From positions 1 through 52,243 of the forward strand of contig JANWKR010000087.1 in the NCBI GenBank assembly GCA_025451275.1: a DNA stretch of 52,243 nt, given 5' to 3'. Shown in pieces: positions 37,606 through 46,335 of the stretch. The DNA comes from Steroidobacteraceae bacterium (GTDB lineage Bacteria > Pseudomonadota > Gammaproteobacteria > Steroidobacterales > Steroidobacteraceae). A program made the position numbers and the translations under genes. Below the pieces are notes generated by a model. It did no database searches. It had not been told where the DNA came from and worked only from the letters and a program-made list of their open reading frames with translations. Every line of letters starts with the position of its first letter. The stretch's first letter is position 1.

Positions 37606-38859
37606 ATGGTCTCAAATCAAATACTTGGCACTCGCGCCGCCGCGGGCCTGCTCGTAGCAGTGCTTGCGGTCTCGGGCTGCTCGCACTTCCGCCACAAGGA
37701 AGCCGCTGCGCCTGCGCCGGCAGCGGCTGCCACCACGCCGGTCGCCCGCGCAGCCCCCGCCGCCGAGCCCGCACAGGACATGACCGCAACCGAAGCCGCG
37801 ATTGCCGCGGCCGGGAGCGGCGCCGCTCCGGCGGCCGCACCGAGCGCACCGGTGACCAGCGACATGGTCAAGCCCGGCGCGCCGATGCACTACACGGTCA
37901 AGCGTGGCGACACCCTGTGGGGCATCGCCTCGATGTACCTGAAGGACCCGTGGCTGTGGCCCGAAGTGTGGGTCATCAATCCGCAGGTCGCGAACCCGCA
38001 CCTTATCTACCCCGGCGACAAGCTGGCGCTCGCCTACGGCGGCGACGGCCGTCCGCAGGTGAGCCTGGAGCAGGCGGGCGCCGTGCGCCTCGATCCGCGG
38101 CTGCGCAGCACGCCGCTCGACGGCGCGATCCCGACCATTCCGTACAACGCGATCGCGGCCTTCCTGTCGCGGCCCTCGGTCATGACCGAGGATCAGATCC
38201 GTCACGCACCCTACGTGCTCGCCTTCCGCGACCTGCACCAGGTGGGTGGCGATGCCAACGAGGCCTACATCAGCAACCTCGAGGCGACCGAGAACGCGCG
38301 CTACGCCGTGGTGCACGTGGCCGGCCCGCTGCGCGATCCGGATGACGGCAAGGTCGTCGGCTACGAGGGGATCTACACGGCGACCGCGCTGGTGCGCCGC
38401 CCCGGCAACCCGGCCAAGACGGTGCTCATCGACGCCGCGCGCGAGACCGTCGCCGGCGACCGCCTGCTGTCAGCTGACAACAGCGAGACGCCCATTACCT
38501 TCATGCCGCACGCGCCCGCGGGCGACATCCACGGCCGCATCATCGACGTCGTCGGCGGCACCGACCTGGTGGGCCAGTACGAGGTCGTGGTCATCAACCG
38601 CGGCAAGCAGCATGGGCTCGAGGCCGGTAACGTGCTCGCGATCGACGAGGCCGGCGAGGTGGTGCGTGACCTGTACCGCGGTGGCAAGCAGATCGGCGAC
38701 ACCAACGGCTTCGGCACCTCGTTCGCGCCGAAGGTACGGCTGCCGGATGAGCGCACCGGCACCATGCTGGTGTTCAAGGTATTCGACCGCGTCAGCTACG
38801 CGCTGATCCTGGCGGCCTCCGACACCATCCACGTCCAGGACGTGGTCCACAACCCGTAA
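37606..38859 (+). CDS. LysM domain lipoprotein
   Basis: A 417-residue predicted lipoprotein. The N-terminal signal ends in the lipobox AVSGC (Cys near residue 25), then an Ala/Pro-rich linker, a LysM peptidoglycan-binding domain (about 97-145, HYTVKRGDTLWGIASMYLKD to YPGDKLAL) and a long C-terminal domain of unknown fold ending VQDVVHNP. The gene regularly precedes dprA in gammaproteobacteria; its product probably attaches to the cell wall. AGGAG about 7 nt before the ATG supports the start. A strong GC hairpin without a T-run follows the stop. Confidence 0.92.
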   Translation: MVSNQILGTRAAAGLLVAVLAVSGCSHFRHKEAAAPAPAAAATTPVARAAPAAEPAQDMTATEAAIAAAGSGAAPAAAPSAPVTSDMVKPGAPMHYTVKRGDTLWGIASMYLKDPWLWPEVWVINPQVANPHLIYPGDKLALAYGGDGRPQVSLEQAGAVRLDPRLRSTPLDGAIPTIPYNAIAAFLSRPSVMTEDQIRHAPYVLAFRDLHQVGGDANEAYISNLEATENARYAVVHVAGPLRDPDDGKVVGYEGIYTATALVRRPGNPAKTVLIDAARETVAGDRLLSADNSETPITFMPHAPAGDIHGRIIDVVGGTDLVGQYEVVVINRGKQHGLEAGNVLAIDEAGEVVRDLYRGGKQIGDTNGFGTSFAPKVRLPDERTGTMLVFKVFDRVSYALILAASDTIHVQDVVHNP

Positions 38860-38866
38860 CCCGCGC

Positions 38867-38893
38867 GGGCGCGGCCGCGACGCGGCCGCGCCC
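38867..38893 (+). terminator. GC-rich hairpin after the LysM gene
   Basis: A perfect 13-bp inverted repeat around a single A (38867-38879 / 38881-38893), starting 8 bp after the stop. The following bases are CC-TT-CCCCC rather than a T-run, so termination may be weak or factor-assisted. Confidence 0.45.
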
Positions 38894-38975
38894 CCTTCCC
38901 CCACTCCTACTCCCCGCGCCCTTCGCGCACGTTCACGTGCCTTTCGCAGGCGCCGGCTGCGCCGGCGCATGGCTT

Positions 38976-40079
38976 ATGCTCGCCCTCATGGAGGCCACTG
39001 CGGCACGCGCGCTGCTGGCGCGGGTTCCCGAGCTCGGCGCCGCGCAGCTCACCGCGCTCATCGCGGCGGCGGGCGGCGAGCCGGGCCGCGCCGTCGAGGC
39101 GCGCACCGCGCGCGCGGTGGAGCTGCCGGCGGCGGCGCGCGGCTTCCTCGCCGCGCCTGACGCGGCGGCACTGGCCGCCGACCTCGACTGGCTCGCCGCG
39201 AGCGGCGCCACGATTCTCTTATGCACCGATGCCGGGTATCCGGCGCTGCTGCGGCAGGCCCCCGCCGCGCCGGCGGCGCTGTACGTGCTCGGGGATGCAG
39301 GGGTGCTGTCCTCGCCGCAGCTCGCCATGGTGGGCTCGCGCAGCCCGACGCCGGCCGGGCGCGCCACGGCGCGCGAATTCGCCGCCTGGTTCGCGCGTGC
39401 CGGGCTCACCGTCACCAGCGGCCTCGCCGCCGGGATTGACGCGGCCAGCCACGAGGGCGCGCTGCAGGCGCGCGGGCTCACCGTGGCGGTGTGCGGCACC
39501 GGGCTCGACCGTGTCCAGCCGCCCGAGCACGCCGCGCTGGCCGCGCGCATCGCCGCGCGCGGCGCGCTGGTGTCGGAGTACCCGCCGCGCACCGTGCCGC
39601 AGCGCGAACACTTCGTGCGCCGCAACCGCATCATCGCCGGGCTCGCGCTCGGCACCCTGGTGCTGGAGGCGGCGCGCCAGTCCGGCTCGCTGCTGACGGC
39701 GCGCCTGGCGGCGGAGGCCGGGCGCGAGGTGTTTGCCATTCCCGGCTCCATCCACAGCCCGCTGTCGCGCGGGCCCCACCAACTCCTCCGCGACGGCGCC
39801 AAGCTCGTCGAGGCCGCCGCCGACGTCCTGGCCGAGTTGAATATTCCTCTTATGAATGAGGGGCTTATGGAAGCGCCGACGCCGCTCGAAAAGCCGCCGG
39901 TATTGGACAAGGAGTATGAAATGCTGTTAGATGCGCTCGGTTTTGAACCCGCGACCGCCGATACTCTCGTCGCACGCACGGGACTGCCGGGCGAGTCAGT
40001 TGCCTCGATGCTGCTAATTCTCGAGCTCGACGGCCGTGTGGCGGCTCTCCCGGGCGGCCGCTATGGCCGAACACCTTAA
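38976..40079 (+). CDS. dprA: DNA processing protein DprA
   Basis: A roughly 367-residue protein that loads RecA on single-stranded DNA taken up during transformation. The Rossmann-like core shows MVGSRSPTPAGRATAREFA, SGLAAGIDAASHEGAL, VCGTGLDRVQPPEHAALA and SEYPPRTVPQREHFVRRNRI, all diagnostic; the C-terminal winged helix follows residue 300. Starts at 38937 (GTG), 38976 and 38988 (ATG) are possible; none has a convincing Shine-Dalgarno, and 38976 is a compromise. The linker before the winged helix (about 39838-39930) is AT-rich for this genome and contains a rare TTA codon. Confidence 0.94.
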   Translation: MLALMEATAARALLARVPELGAAQLTALIAAAGGEPGRAVEARTARAVELPAAARGFLAAPDAAALAADLDWLAASGATILLCTDAGYPALLRQAPAAPAALYVLGDAGVLSSPQLAMVGSRSPTPAGRATAREFAAWFARAGLTVTSGLAAGIDAASHEGALQARGLTVAVCGTGLDRVQPPEHAALAARIAARGALVSEYPPRTVPQREHFVRRNRIIAGLALGTLVLEAARQSGSLLTARLAAEAGREVFAIPGSIHSPLSRGPHQLLRDGAKLVEAAADVLAELNIPLMNEGLMEAPTPLEKPPVLDKEYEMLLDALGFEPATADTLVARTGLPGESVASMLLILELDGRVAALPGGRYGRTP

Positions 40080-40080
40080 G

Positions 40081-40560
40081 ATGACCACTGGCAGCGTTCT
40101 CGACATCCTGATCTACGTCTTCGACCGCTACATGCTCGATGAGCAGCCGGAGGTCCCGGAGCGCGAGCGTCTGGCGCGCGACCTGGAGCGCGCGGGCTTC
40201 GCGCCCGCCAAGGTCGAACGGGCGCTCGACTGGCTGACCGACCTCGCCTTCGGCAACGAGCGCGGCGCCGAGACCGCCGCGGCGCAGCGCGGGGTACGCG
40301 TGTTCAGCGACAGCGAGCTGGCGCGCCTGTCGACCGAGTGCCGCGGGCTGTTGCTGACGCTCGAGCGCGCGCGCGTGCTGACGCCGGCGCAGCGCGAGCT
40401 CGTGATCGAGCGCATGCTGGCGCTCGATGCCGACGAACCCGACACCGAGCAGCTCAAGTGGGTGGTGCTCATGGTGCTGTCGAGCCAGCCGGGCCAGGAG
40501 CTGGCGGTCGAGCGGCTCGGCGGCCTGGTGGCCGAGGCGCGCCTCAATGCGCCGCATTGA
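40081..40560 (+). CDS. smg: Smg family protein (DUF494)
   Basis: A 159-residue helical protein of unknown function, conserved between dprA and topA in gammaproteobacteria. The N-terminus SVLDILIYVFDRYMLDE and the end QLKWVVLMVLSSQPGQE fit the family. The ATG at 40081 is one base after the dprA stop; an ATG at 40063 overlapping dprA is a less likely alternative. A rho-independent terminator follows 30 bp after the stop, closing the lysM-dprA-smg unit before topA. Confidence 0.9.
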   Translation: MTTGSVLDILIYVFDRYMLDEQPEVPERERLARDLERAGFAPAKVERALDWLTDLAFGNERGAETAAAQRGVRVFSDSELARLSTECRGLLLTLERARVLTPAQRELVIERMLALDADEPDTEQLKWVVLMVLSSQPGQELAVERLGGLVAEARLNAPH

Positions 40561-40590
40561 GCCGCAGCGCGCGCCGCGCTTCGGTCAGGT

Positions 40591-40619
40591 CCGCGGCTCG
40601 TCCGCGGTTTTTCGTTTTT
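40591..40619 (+). terminator. Rho-independent terminator after smg
   Basis: CCGCGG (40591-40596), a 5-nt loop, CCGCGG (40602-40607), then TTTTTCGTTTTT. The stem and T-run are textbook, implying that topA, 25 bp downstream, has its own promoter in or beyond the T-rich segment. Confidence 0.8.
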
Positions 40620-40643
40620 AGGCACGTGCGATTCTCATAACTC

Positions 40644-43265
40644 ATGGCTGACAACCTGGTCATCGTCGAGTCCCCCGCCAAGGCCAAGACCATCAAGAAG
40701 TATCTGGGCCGGGACTTCGAGGTGCTCGCCTCCTATGGCCACGTGCGCGACCTCGTGCCCAAGGAGGGCGCGGTCGACCCCGAGCACGGCTACGCCATGA
40801 AGTACCAGGTGCTGGAGAAGAACGAGCGCCACGTGGCGGCCATCGCCCGGGCGCTCGCCAAGTCCAAGGCGCTGTACCTCGCCACCGATCCGGACCGCGA
40901 GGGTGAGGCGATCGCCTGGCACCTGAAGGAGATCCTGGACTCGCGCGGCGAGCTCGCCGGCAAGGACGTGCACCGCGTGGTGTTCTACGAGATCACCAAG
41001 AACGCCATCCGCGCAGCGGTCGGGCAGCCGCGCGGCCTGTCGCTGGAACTGGTCAACGCGCAGCAGGCGCGGCGCGCGCTCGACTACCTGGTGGGCTTCA
41101 ACCTCTCGCCGCTGCTGTGGAAGAAAGTGCGGCGCGGACTCTCGGCCGGGCGCGTACAGTCGCCGGCGCTGCGCATGATCTGCGAGCGCGAGGAGGAGAT
41201 CCAGGCCTTCAAGGCGCAGGAATACTGGACGCTCGAAGGCGAGGGCGCGCACGACGGCCAGGCCTTCCCGCTCAAGCTGATCGAGTTCCGCGGCCAGAAG
41301 GTCGAGCAGTTCAGCTTCACCAACGAGACCGCCGCACGCGAAGCCGAGCGCACCGTGCTGGCCGCCGCCGGCTCCCCGGGCGCACTCAAGGTGCTGGCGA
41401 TCGACCGCAAGCAGCGCCGCCGCAATCCCGCCCCGCCCTTCACCACTTCCACGCTGCAGCAGGAGGCCGCGCGCAAGCTCGGCTTCAACGCGCGCCGCAC
41501 CATGCGTCTGGCGCAGCAGCTGTACGAAGGACAGGACATCGGCGAGGGCAGCGTCGGCCTCATCACCTACATGCGCACCGACTCGGTGTCGCGGGCGGCG
41601 GAAGCGGTGACCGAGATCCGCGAGGTCGCCGCGCGGCTGTACGGCAAGGCGGAAGTGGCCGACGAGCCGCGCATCTACAAGACCAAGTCGAAGAACGCCC
41701 AGGAGGCGCACGAGGCCATCCGCCCGACCTCGGCGGCGATCACCCCCGCCGACGTCGAGGGCAAGATCGAGGACGACCTCTACAGGCTGTACGCGCTCAT
41801 CTGGAAGCGCGCGGTCGCCTCGCAGATGAGCCACGCCGTGTTCGACACCGTGGCGGTGGACCTGCTGGCCGGCGCCGACGGCGCGCAGCGCCACCTGCTG
41901 CGCGCCAACGGCTCGACGCTGGTGAAGCCGGGCTACATCTCGGTGTACCAGGAGGACAGCGACGACGCCAAGGTCGACGACGCCGATCACGTGCTGCCGC
42001 CGATGCAGGAAGGCGCCACCGTGAGGCTCGATTCGCTCATCGCCTCGCAGCACTTCACCGAGCCGCCGCCGCGCTACAGCGAGGCCTCGCTGGTGAAGGC
42101 GCTGGAGGAGCACGGCATCGGCCGCCCCTCGACCTACGCCACCATCATCTCGACGCTGCAGGACCGCGAGTATGTCGAGATGGACAGCCGGCGCTTCGTG
42201 CCGACCGACATCGGCAAGATCGTCAACCGCTTCCTCACCCACCACTTCCACCGCTACGTCGAGTACGGCTTCACCGCGGCCATGGAGGACGAGCTGGACG
42301 CGGTATCGCGCGGCGAGGAGGACTGGACCACGCCGCTGGAGAAGTTCTGGAAGCCGTTCATCCACCAGGTCGACAAGATCGAGCGCACCGTGACGCGCGA
42401 GCAGGTGGCGCAGGCGCGCGAGCTCGGCAAGGATCCCGCCACCGGCAAGCCGATCACCGTGCGCATGGGCCGCTTCGGGCCGTTCGTGCAGATCGGCACC
42501 AAGGACGACGAGGAGAAGCCGCGCTTTGCCGGCCTGCGCCCCGGACAGAAGATGGACGCGGTGACCCTCGCCGACGCGATGGAGCTGTTCAAGCTGCCGC
42601 GCACCCTCGGCGATACCGAGGCCGGCGAGACCATCGTCGCCAACGTCGGCCGCTTCGGGCCGTACGTGAAGTACGGCGCCAAGTACGCCTCGCTCAAGGA
42701 GGACGATCCCTACACCATCACCCTGGAGCGGGCGCGCGAGGTGATCCGCGCCAAGCAGATCGCCGATGCCGACCGCATCATCCAGGACTTCCCGGCGGAA
42801 GGGATCCAGGTGCTGAACGGCCGCTACGGACCGTACATCACGGACAAGAAGAAGAACGCCAAGATTCCCAAGGACCGCGACCCGAAGACCGTGACGCTGG
42901 AGGAGTGCCGCGCCATGCTGGCCGTCGCACCCGAGCGTGGCGGCCGCTTCGGCCGTTGGGGCCGCGGCAAGCGCGCCGCGGCCAAGCCCGCCGATGGCGC
43001 CGCCGGGAAGAAGGCCGCGCGCAGCGCGCCACCGCAGGCGCCGGCGCCCGCCGCGGCGCCGGCCGTGCGCGAGCGTGCCGCACTCCCCAAGCCGGCCGCG
43101 GGCAAGCCGCCGCCCGTCAGCTCGCACGCCCGTGCCAAGCCGGCGGCGCACGCCGGCCACAAGCCGCGCGCCGCCGCCAAGGCCGCCGCACGCAAGAAGA
43201 CCGTGGCCAAGGCACGCGCCAAGAGCACCAGCGCGGTCCCGGGCCGCGCCCGCGGGGTGAAGTAG
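40644..43265 (+). CDS. topA: DNA topoisomerase I
   Basis: An 873-residue type IA topoisomerase that relaxes negative supercoils. The TOPRIM domain begins LVIVESPAKAKTIKKYLG with ATDPDREGEAIAWHL; the active-site Tyr309 is in GLITYMRTDS; HGIGRPSTYATIIS follows. Instead of the E. coli-type four-cysteine zinc ribbons, the C-terminus has repeats of the GRFGPFVQIG / GRFGPYVKYG / GRYGPYITDK type (Topo_C_Rpt) and then about 110 Lys/Ala/Pro-rich residues, likely a DNA-binding tail. The start lies after a terminator, so an independent promoter is expected near 40610-40640. Confidence 0.96.
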   Translation: MADNLVIVESPAKAKTIKKYLGRDFEVLASYGHVRDLVPKEGAVDPEHGYAMKYQVLEKNERHVAAIARALAKSKALYLATDPDREGEAIAWHLKEILDSRGELAGKDVHRVVFYEITKNAIRAAVGQPRGLSLELVNAQQARRALDYLVGFNLSPLLWKKVRRGLSAGRVQSPALRMICEREEEIQAFKAQEYWTLEGEGAHDGQAFPLKLIEFRGQKVEQFSFTNETAAREAERTVLAAAGSPGALKVLAIDRKQRRRNPAPPFTTSTLQQEAARKLGFNARRTMRLAQQLYEGQDIGEGSVGLITYMRTDSVSRAAEAVTEIREVAARLYGKAEVADEPRIYKTKSKNAQEAHEAIRPTSAAITPADVEGKIEDDLYRLYALIWKRAVASQMSHAVFDTVAVDLLAGADGAQRHLLRANGSTLVKPGYISVYQEDSDDAKVDDADHVLPPMQEGATVRLDSLIASQHFTEPPPRYSEASLVKALEEHGIGRPSTYATIISTLQDREYVEMDSRRFVPTDIGKIVNRFLTHHFHRYVEYGFTAAMEDELDAVSRGEEDWTTPLEKFWKPFIHQVDKIERTVTREQVAQARELGKDPATGKPITVRMGRFGPFVQIGTKDDEEKPRFAGLRPGQKMDAVTLADAMELFKLPRTLGDTEAGETIVANVGRFGPYVKYGAKYASLKEDDPYTITLERAREVIRAKQIADADRIIQDFPAEGIQVLNGRYGPYITDKKKNAKIPKDRDPKTVTLEECRAMLAVAPERGGRFGRWGRGKRAAAKPADGAAGKKAARSAPPQAPAPAAAPAVRERAALPKPAAGKPPPVSSHARAKPAAHAGHKPRAAAKAAARKKTVAKARAKSTSAVPGRARGVK

Positions 43266-43273
43266 CCGCCGCC

Positions 43274-43720
43274 ATGCGCGCCGCGGGTTCGACTGCCGCC
43301 CTGACTGCGCTGGCACTCAGTGCCTGCGCAGCCGCCCCGCCGCCGCCGCCGGCCGCGCCCGTTGACACGACTCCCGCCGCACCGCTCCCCGGGGGCTGCA
43401 GCATTCCGCTCGGCGCCGAGCTCTATCCGGCAGATGCGCGACGCCGCGGCGCGAGCGGCGTGGTCACGGTGTCGTTCCGACTCGATGCCAGGGGCGAGCC
43501 GGAGCAGGTGGCGCTGCTGTCGGGGGCGCGCGGCGAGTTCGATGCGGCCGCGAGACAGGTACTGAAGGCCTCGCACTGCCAGCCGCCGCCGGCGGCGGCC
43601 GACGGGGCGGTGCCGCACTACGTGATCGACATCCAGTTCGTGCTGCTGCCGTGTCGCACGCCCGAGAAGAGCGCGCGCGCCAGCGCCGCCGTCACCATCT
43701 GCGCCACCCGCAAGCGTTAG
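43274..43720 (+). CDS. TonB C-terminal domain lipoprotein
   Basis: A 148-residue predicted lipoprotein. The signal ends in the lipobox ALSAC (Cys near residue 18), followed by a proline run and a TonB-like C-terminal domain (about 45-125): YPADARRRGASGVVTVSFRL and DARGEPEQVALLSGARGEFD. It lacks the membrane anchor and long Pro/Lys spacer of true TonB, so a role in energy transduction is doubtful; similar proteins are simply called energy transducer TonB. It starts 8 bp after topA and its stop overlaps the convergent hydrolase stop by 4 bp. Confidence 0.8.
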   Translation: MRAAGSTAALTALALSACAAAPPPPPAAPVDTTPAAPLPGGCSIPLGAELYPADARRRGASGVVTVSFRLDARGEPEQVALLSGARGEFDAAARQVLKASHCQPPPAAADGAVPHYVIDIQFVLLPCRTPEKSARASAAVTICATRKR

Positions 43721-44565
43721 CCGGCCAGAAACTCCTCGATCGTCTGCACGCAGCCCGGCTCATCGAGCAGCGGCGGATGGCCGCGGTCGGGTACCGTCAG
43801 CACCCGCAGCCCCGGCCTGGTGCGCTGCATGCGCTCGAGTGTGGAAGCACTCAGGATGTCGGAGTGCGCGCCGCGGATGGCGAGCACCGGCAGGTCGGCG
43901 AGCGCTCCCCACAGGGGCCACAGGTCGCGCGCCGCGGCCGGGTTGTTGCGCAGCGGCTCGCCGATGAGCGGGTCGGCGTCGGGCTCGGGCACGCCGCCGG
44001 CGTTGGCGCGGTAGCTGAGTCGCGCCAGCTCCTGCCAGCGCTCCTCGCTCAGCCCCGGCCACGCCGCGCCGTAAATGCCGCGCACCTGCGCGACCGCCTC
44101 CGCCCAGCTGCCGACCGGCGCGCTGCGGCCGGCGTAGCCGCGCAGCCGCTCGAGGCCTGCGGGGTCGATCTCGGGTCCGACGTCGTTGAGCACCATGCGC
44201 GCGACGAGTCCCGGCGTGGTGACCGCCAGCACGAGGGCCATCAGCCCGCCCATGGACGTGCCGACGACCGCCACGCGCGCAACGCCCAGGCCCGCGAGCA
44301 GCGCCTGCAGGTCGCGCAGGTACACCGGGATCTGGTAGTTGCCGTACTCGGGGTCGCGCGCCGACAACCCGCGGCCGCGCACGTCGGGGACGATCACCCG
44401 GTAGCGGCGGCTGAGCCGCGCGGCAAGTTGGCCGAAGTCGCGGCCGTTGCGCATCAGGCCGTGCAGGCACAGCACCACCGGCGCATCGGCGGCGGGGCCG
44501 CGGTACACGCGGCTGAAGAGCCTGAGGCCGTCGTGACTGTCGAACCGGTACTCGTCCACCGCCAT
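43717..44565 (-). CDS. Cytosolic alpha/beta hydrolase
   Basis: A 282-residue alpha/beta-hydrolase with no signal peptide. The oxyanion motif is LCLHGLMRNGRDF, the nucleophile is in VVGTSMGGLMAL (GxSxG), the acid probably in IRGAHSDILSA and the histidine in VPDRGHPPLLDEP. The overall pattern (DVRGRGLS, a short cap) is that of esterase or haloperoxidase-like members; substrate unknown. The ATG at 44565 is divergent from rlmJ, with 63 bp between starts. Confidence 0.9.
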   Translation of the reverse strand: MAVDEYRFDSHDGLRLFSRVYRGPAADAPVVLCLHGLMRNGRDFGQLAARLSRRYRVIVPDVRGRGLSARDPEYGNYQIPVYLRDLQALLAGLGVARVAVVGTSMGGLMALVLAVTTPGLVARMVLNDVGPEIDPAGLERLRGYAGRSAPVGSWAEAVAQVRGIYGAAWPGLSEERWQELARLSYRANAGGVPEPDADPLIGEPLRNNPAAARDLWPLWGALADLPVLAIRGAHSDILSASTLERMQRTRPGLRVLTVPDRGHPPLLDEPGCVQTIEEFLAG

Positions 44566-44628
44566 GCGTCGGCCCCGCCCGTGCCGGTACACATTCTGAC
44601 CGGCGCAGGGGATCATGTCGCGCCGACC

Positions 44629-45483
44629 ATGAAATACCGCCACAGCTTCCACGCCGGCAACTTCGCGGACGTGCACAAGCACGTGACGCTGCTCGCGCTC
44701 ATCGCCGCGCTGCAGAAGAAGGCCAAGGGCTTTCTGTACCTCGACACCCACGCCGGGCGCGGCGCCTACGACCTGTCGACGCCGAACGCCGAGGCGGCCG
44801 CCGGCGTCACGCGCTTCAGCGCCGCGCGGTTTGCGGCGCCCGAGCTCGCCGACTATGCACGGCAGCTCGCGGCCTGGCATGCCCGTCCCGGGCAGCGCCA
44901 CGTCTACCCGGGCTCCCCGCTCCTGGCAGCGGCGGTGCTGCGGCCGCAGGACCGCGCGGTGTTCGTCGAGCTGCAGGGGGGCGAAGCGCACGCGCTCGAG
45001 GAGCTGCTCACGATGCAGCACCCGGCCGGCGGCGCGGCGCTGCGCGTGGAGCGCGGCGACGGCTTCGAGCGGCTGCGGGCCCTGCTGCCGCCGCCGGAGC
45101 GACGCGGCCTCGCCTTCATCGATCCACCCTACGAGGAAAGCGGCACCGACTTCGAGCGCGTCGGCGCGGCGCTCGCCGACGCCCTCAGGCGCTTCGCCAC
45201 CGGCGTGTTCGCCGCCTGGTACCCGATCAAGGAGCAGCACACCAGCGCCGCCTGGCTGGCCGCCGCCGCACGCGCCCTGCCCGCGCCGATGCTGCTGAGC
45301 GAGCTGTGGCTGTACCCGCGCGACTCGCGCGTCGGCCTGAACGGTTCCGGCCTGCTGATCGCCAACCCGCCGTGGCAGCTGGCCGAGCGCATGCGGGAAT
45401 GGCTGCCGGAGCTCAAGGGCTGCCTGGGGGGCGGCCCGGCGGCGGGCACGACGGTGCGGATGCTGTCAGAATCTCCGCCATGA
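44629..45483 (+). CDS. rlmJ: 23S rRNA A2030 N6-methyltransferase
   Basis: A 284-residue SAM-dependent methyltransferase for A2030 of 23S rRNA. The N-terminal KYRHSFHAGNFADVHKHVTL is the family signature, with the SAM-binding YLDTHAGRGAYDL and the catalytic IDPPYEES. The end YPRDSRVGLNGSGLLIANPPW is also conserved. The ATG at 44629 precedes the signature directly; no strong Shine-Dalgarno is visible. It overlaps aroE by ATGA. Confidence 0.95.
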   Translation: MKYRHSFHAGNFADVHKHVTLLALIAALQKKAKGFLYLDTHAGRGAYDLSTPNAEAAAGVTRFSAARFAAPELADYARQLAAWHARPGQRHVYPGSPLLAAAVLRPQDRAVFVELQGGEAHALEELLTMQHPAGGAALRVERGDGFERLRALLPPPERRGLAFIDPPYEESGTDFERVGAALADALRRFATGVFAAWYPIKEQHTSAAWLAAAARALPAPMLLSELWLYPRDSRVGLNGSGLLIANPPWQLAERMREWLPELKGCLGGGPAAGTTVRMLSESPP

Positions 45484-46310
45484 GCAGCGCCCTCGACCGC
45501 TACGGCGTGGTCGGACATCCGGTGAGCCACAGCCTCTCGCCGTTCATCCACGCCATGTTCGCGCGCGAGACCGGCCAGGCCATGAGCTACCGTCCGTTCG
45601 ACGTGCGGCCGGAGGACTTCGAGACGCGCGTGCGCGAGTTCTTCGCCGACGGCGGCCTCGGTCTCAACGTCACCCTGCCGCACAAGGTCGCGGCGGCGGA
45701 GCTCGCCGACGAGCTCACCGAGCGCGCCGCGCATGCCGCCTCCGTCAACACGCTGGCGTTCGAGGACGGACGGCTGCTCGGCGACAACACCGACGGCGCC
45801 GGGCTGGTGCGCGACCTGTGCGACAACCTGGGAGTGGTGATCACCAACCGCCGCATGCTGATCATCGGTGCCGGCGGCGCGACGCGCGGCATCCTCGCGC
45901 CGCTGCTGGGACTGGAGCCCACCGCGGTCGTCATCGCCAACCGCACGCCCGAGCGTGCCGCCGCGCTCGCCGCCGCCTTCGCCGATCTCGGCGTCACCCA
46001 GGGCGCCGGCTTCGAGGACATCGCACCCGAGCCCTTCGACGTCATCGTCAACGCCACCTCGGCGAGCCTGTCGGGCGACATCCCGCCGATCCCGGCGGAG
46101 GCGATCGGCCCCGACAGCGTCTGCTACGACCTCGCCTACGGCCGGGCCGCCAGTGCCTTCGTGCAGTGGGCCACGCGCCTGGGGTGCGCGCGCGCCGAGC
46201 AGGGCCTGGGAATGCTGGTGGAGCAGGCGGCCGAGTCCTTCCGCCTGTGGCGCGGGGTGCGGCCGGCGACCGCCCAGGTGCTGGCGGCGCTGCGCGAGCG
46301 CGCCGGCTGA
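45480..46310 (+). CDS. aroE: Shikimate dehydrogenase
   Basis: A 276-residue NADPH-dependent reductase converting 3-dehydroshikimate to shikimate in aromatic amino acid synthesis. Substrate-binding GHPVSHSLSPFIHAMF, catalytic Lys69 in NVTLPHK and Asp105 in GDNTDGAG are present; the nucleotide-binding GAGGATRGIL is followed by ANRTPERA, typical of NADPH preference. The C-terminal GLGMLVEQAAESFRLWRG is conserved. It is coupled to rlmJ by an ATGA overlap; the pairing looks like convenience rather than a shared pathway. Confidence 0.96.
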   Translation: MSSALDRYGVVGHPVSHSLSPFIHAMFARETGQAMSYRPFDVRPEDFETRVREFFADGGLGLNVTLPHKVAAAELADELTERAAHAASVNTLAFEDGRLLGDNTDGAGLVRDLCDNLGVVITNRRMLIIGAGGATRGILAPLLGLEPTAVVIANRTPERAAALAAAFADLGVTQGAGFEDIAPEPFDVIVNATSASLSGDIPPIPAEAIGPDSVCYDLAYGRAASAFVQWATRLGCARAEQGLGMLVEQAAESFRLWRGVRPATAQVLAALRERAG

Positions 46311-46335
46311 GTGCGCGCCGGCGCGCCGCGCCGGT

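Noticed and set aside
40635..43316. 893-residue minus-strand frame opposite topA
   Set aside because: Composition is typical of the antisense of a GC-rich gene, the sense strand carries a complete topoisomerase I, and no motif is visible.
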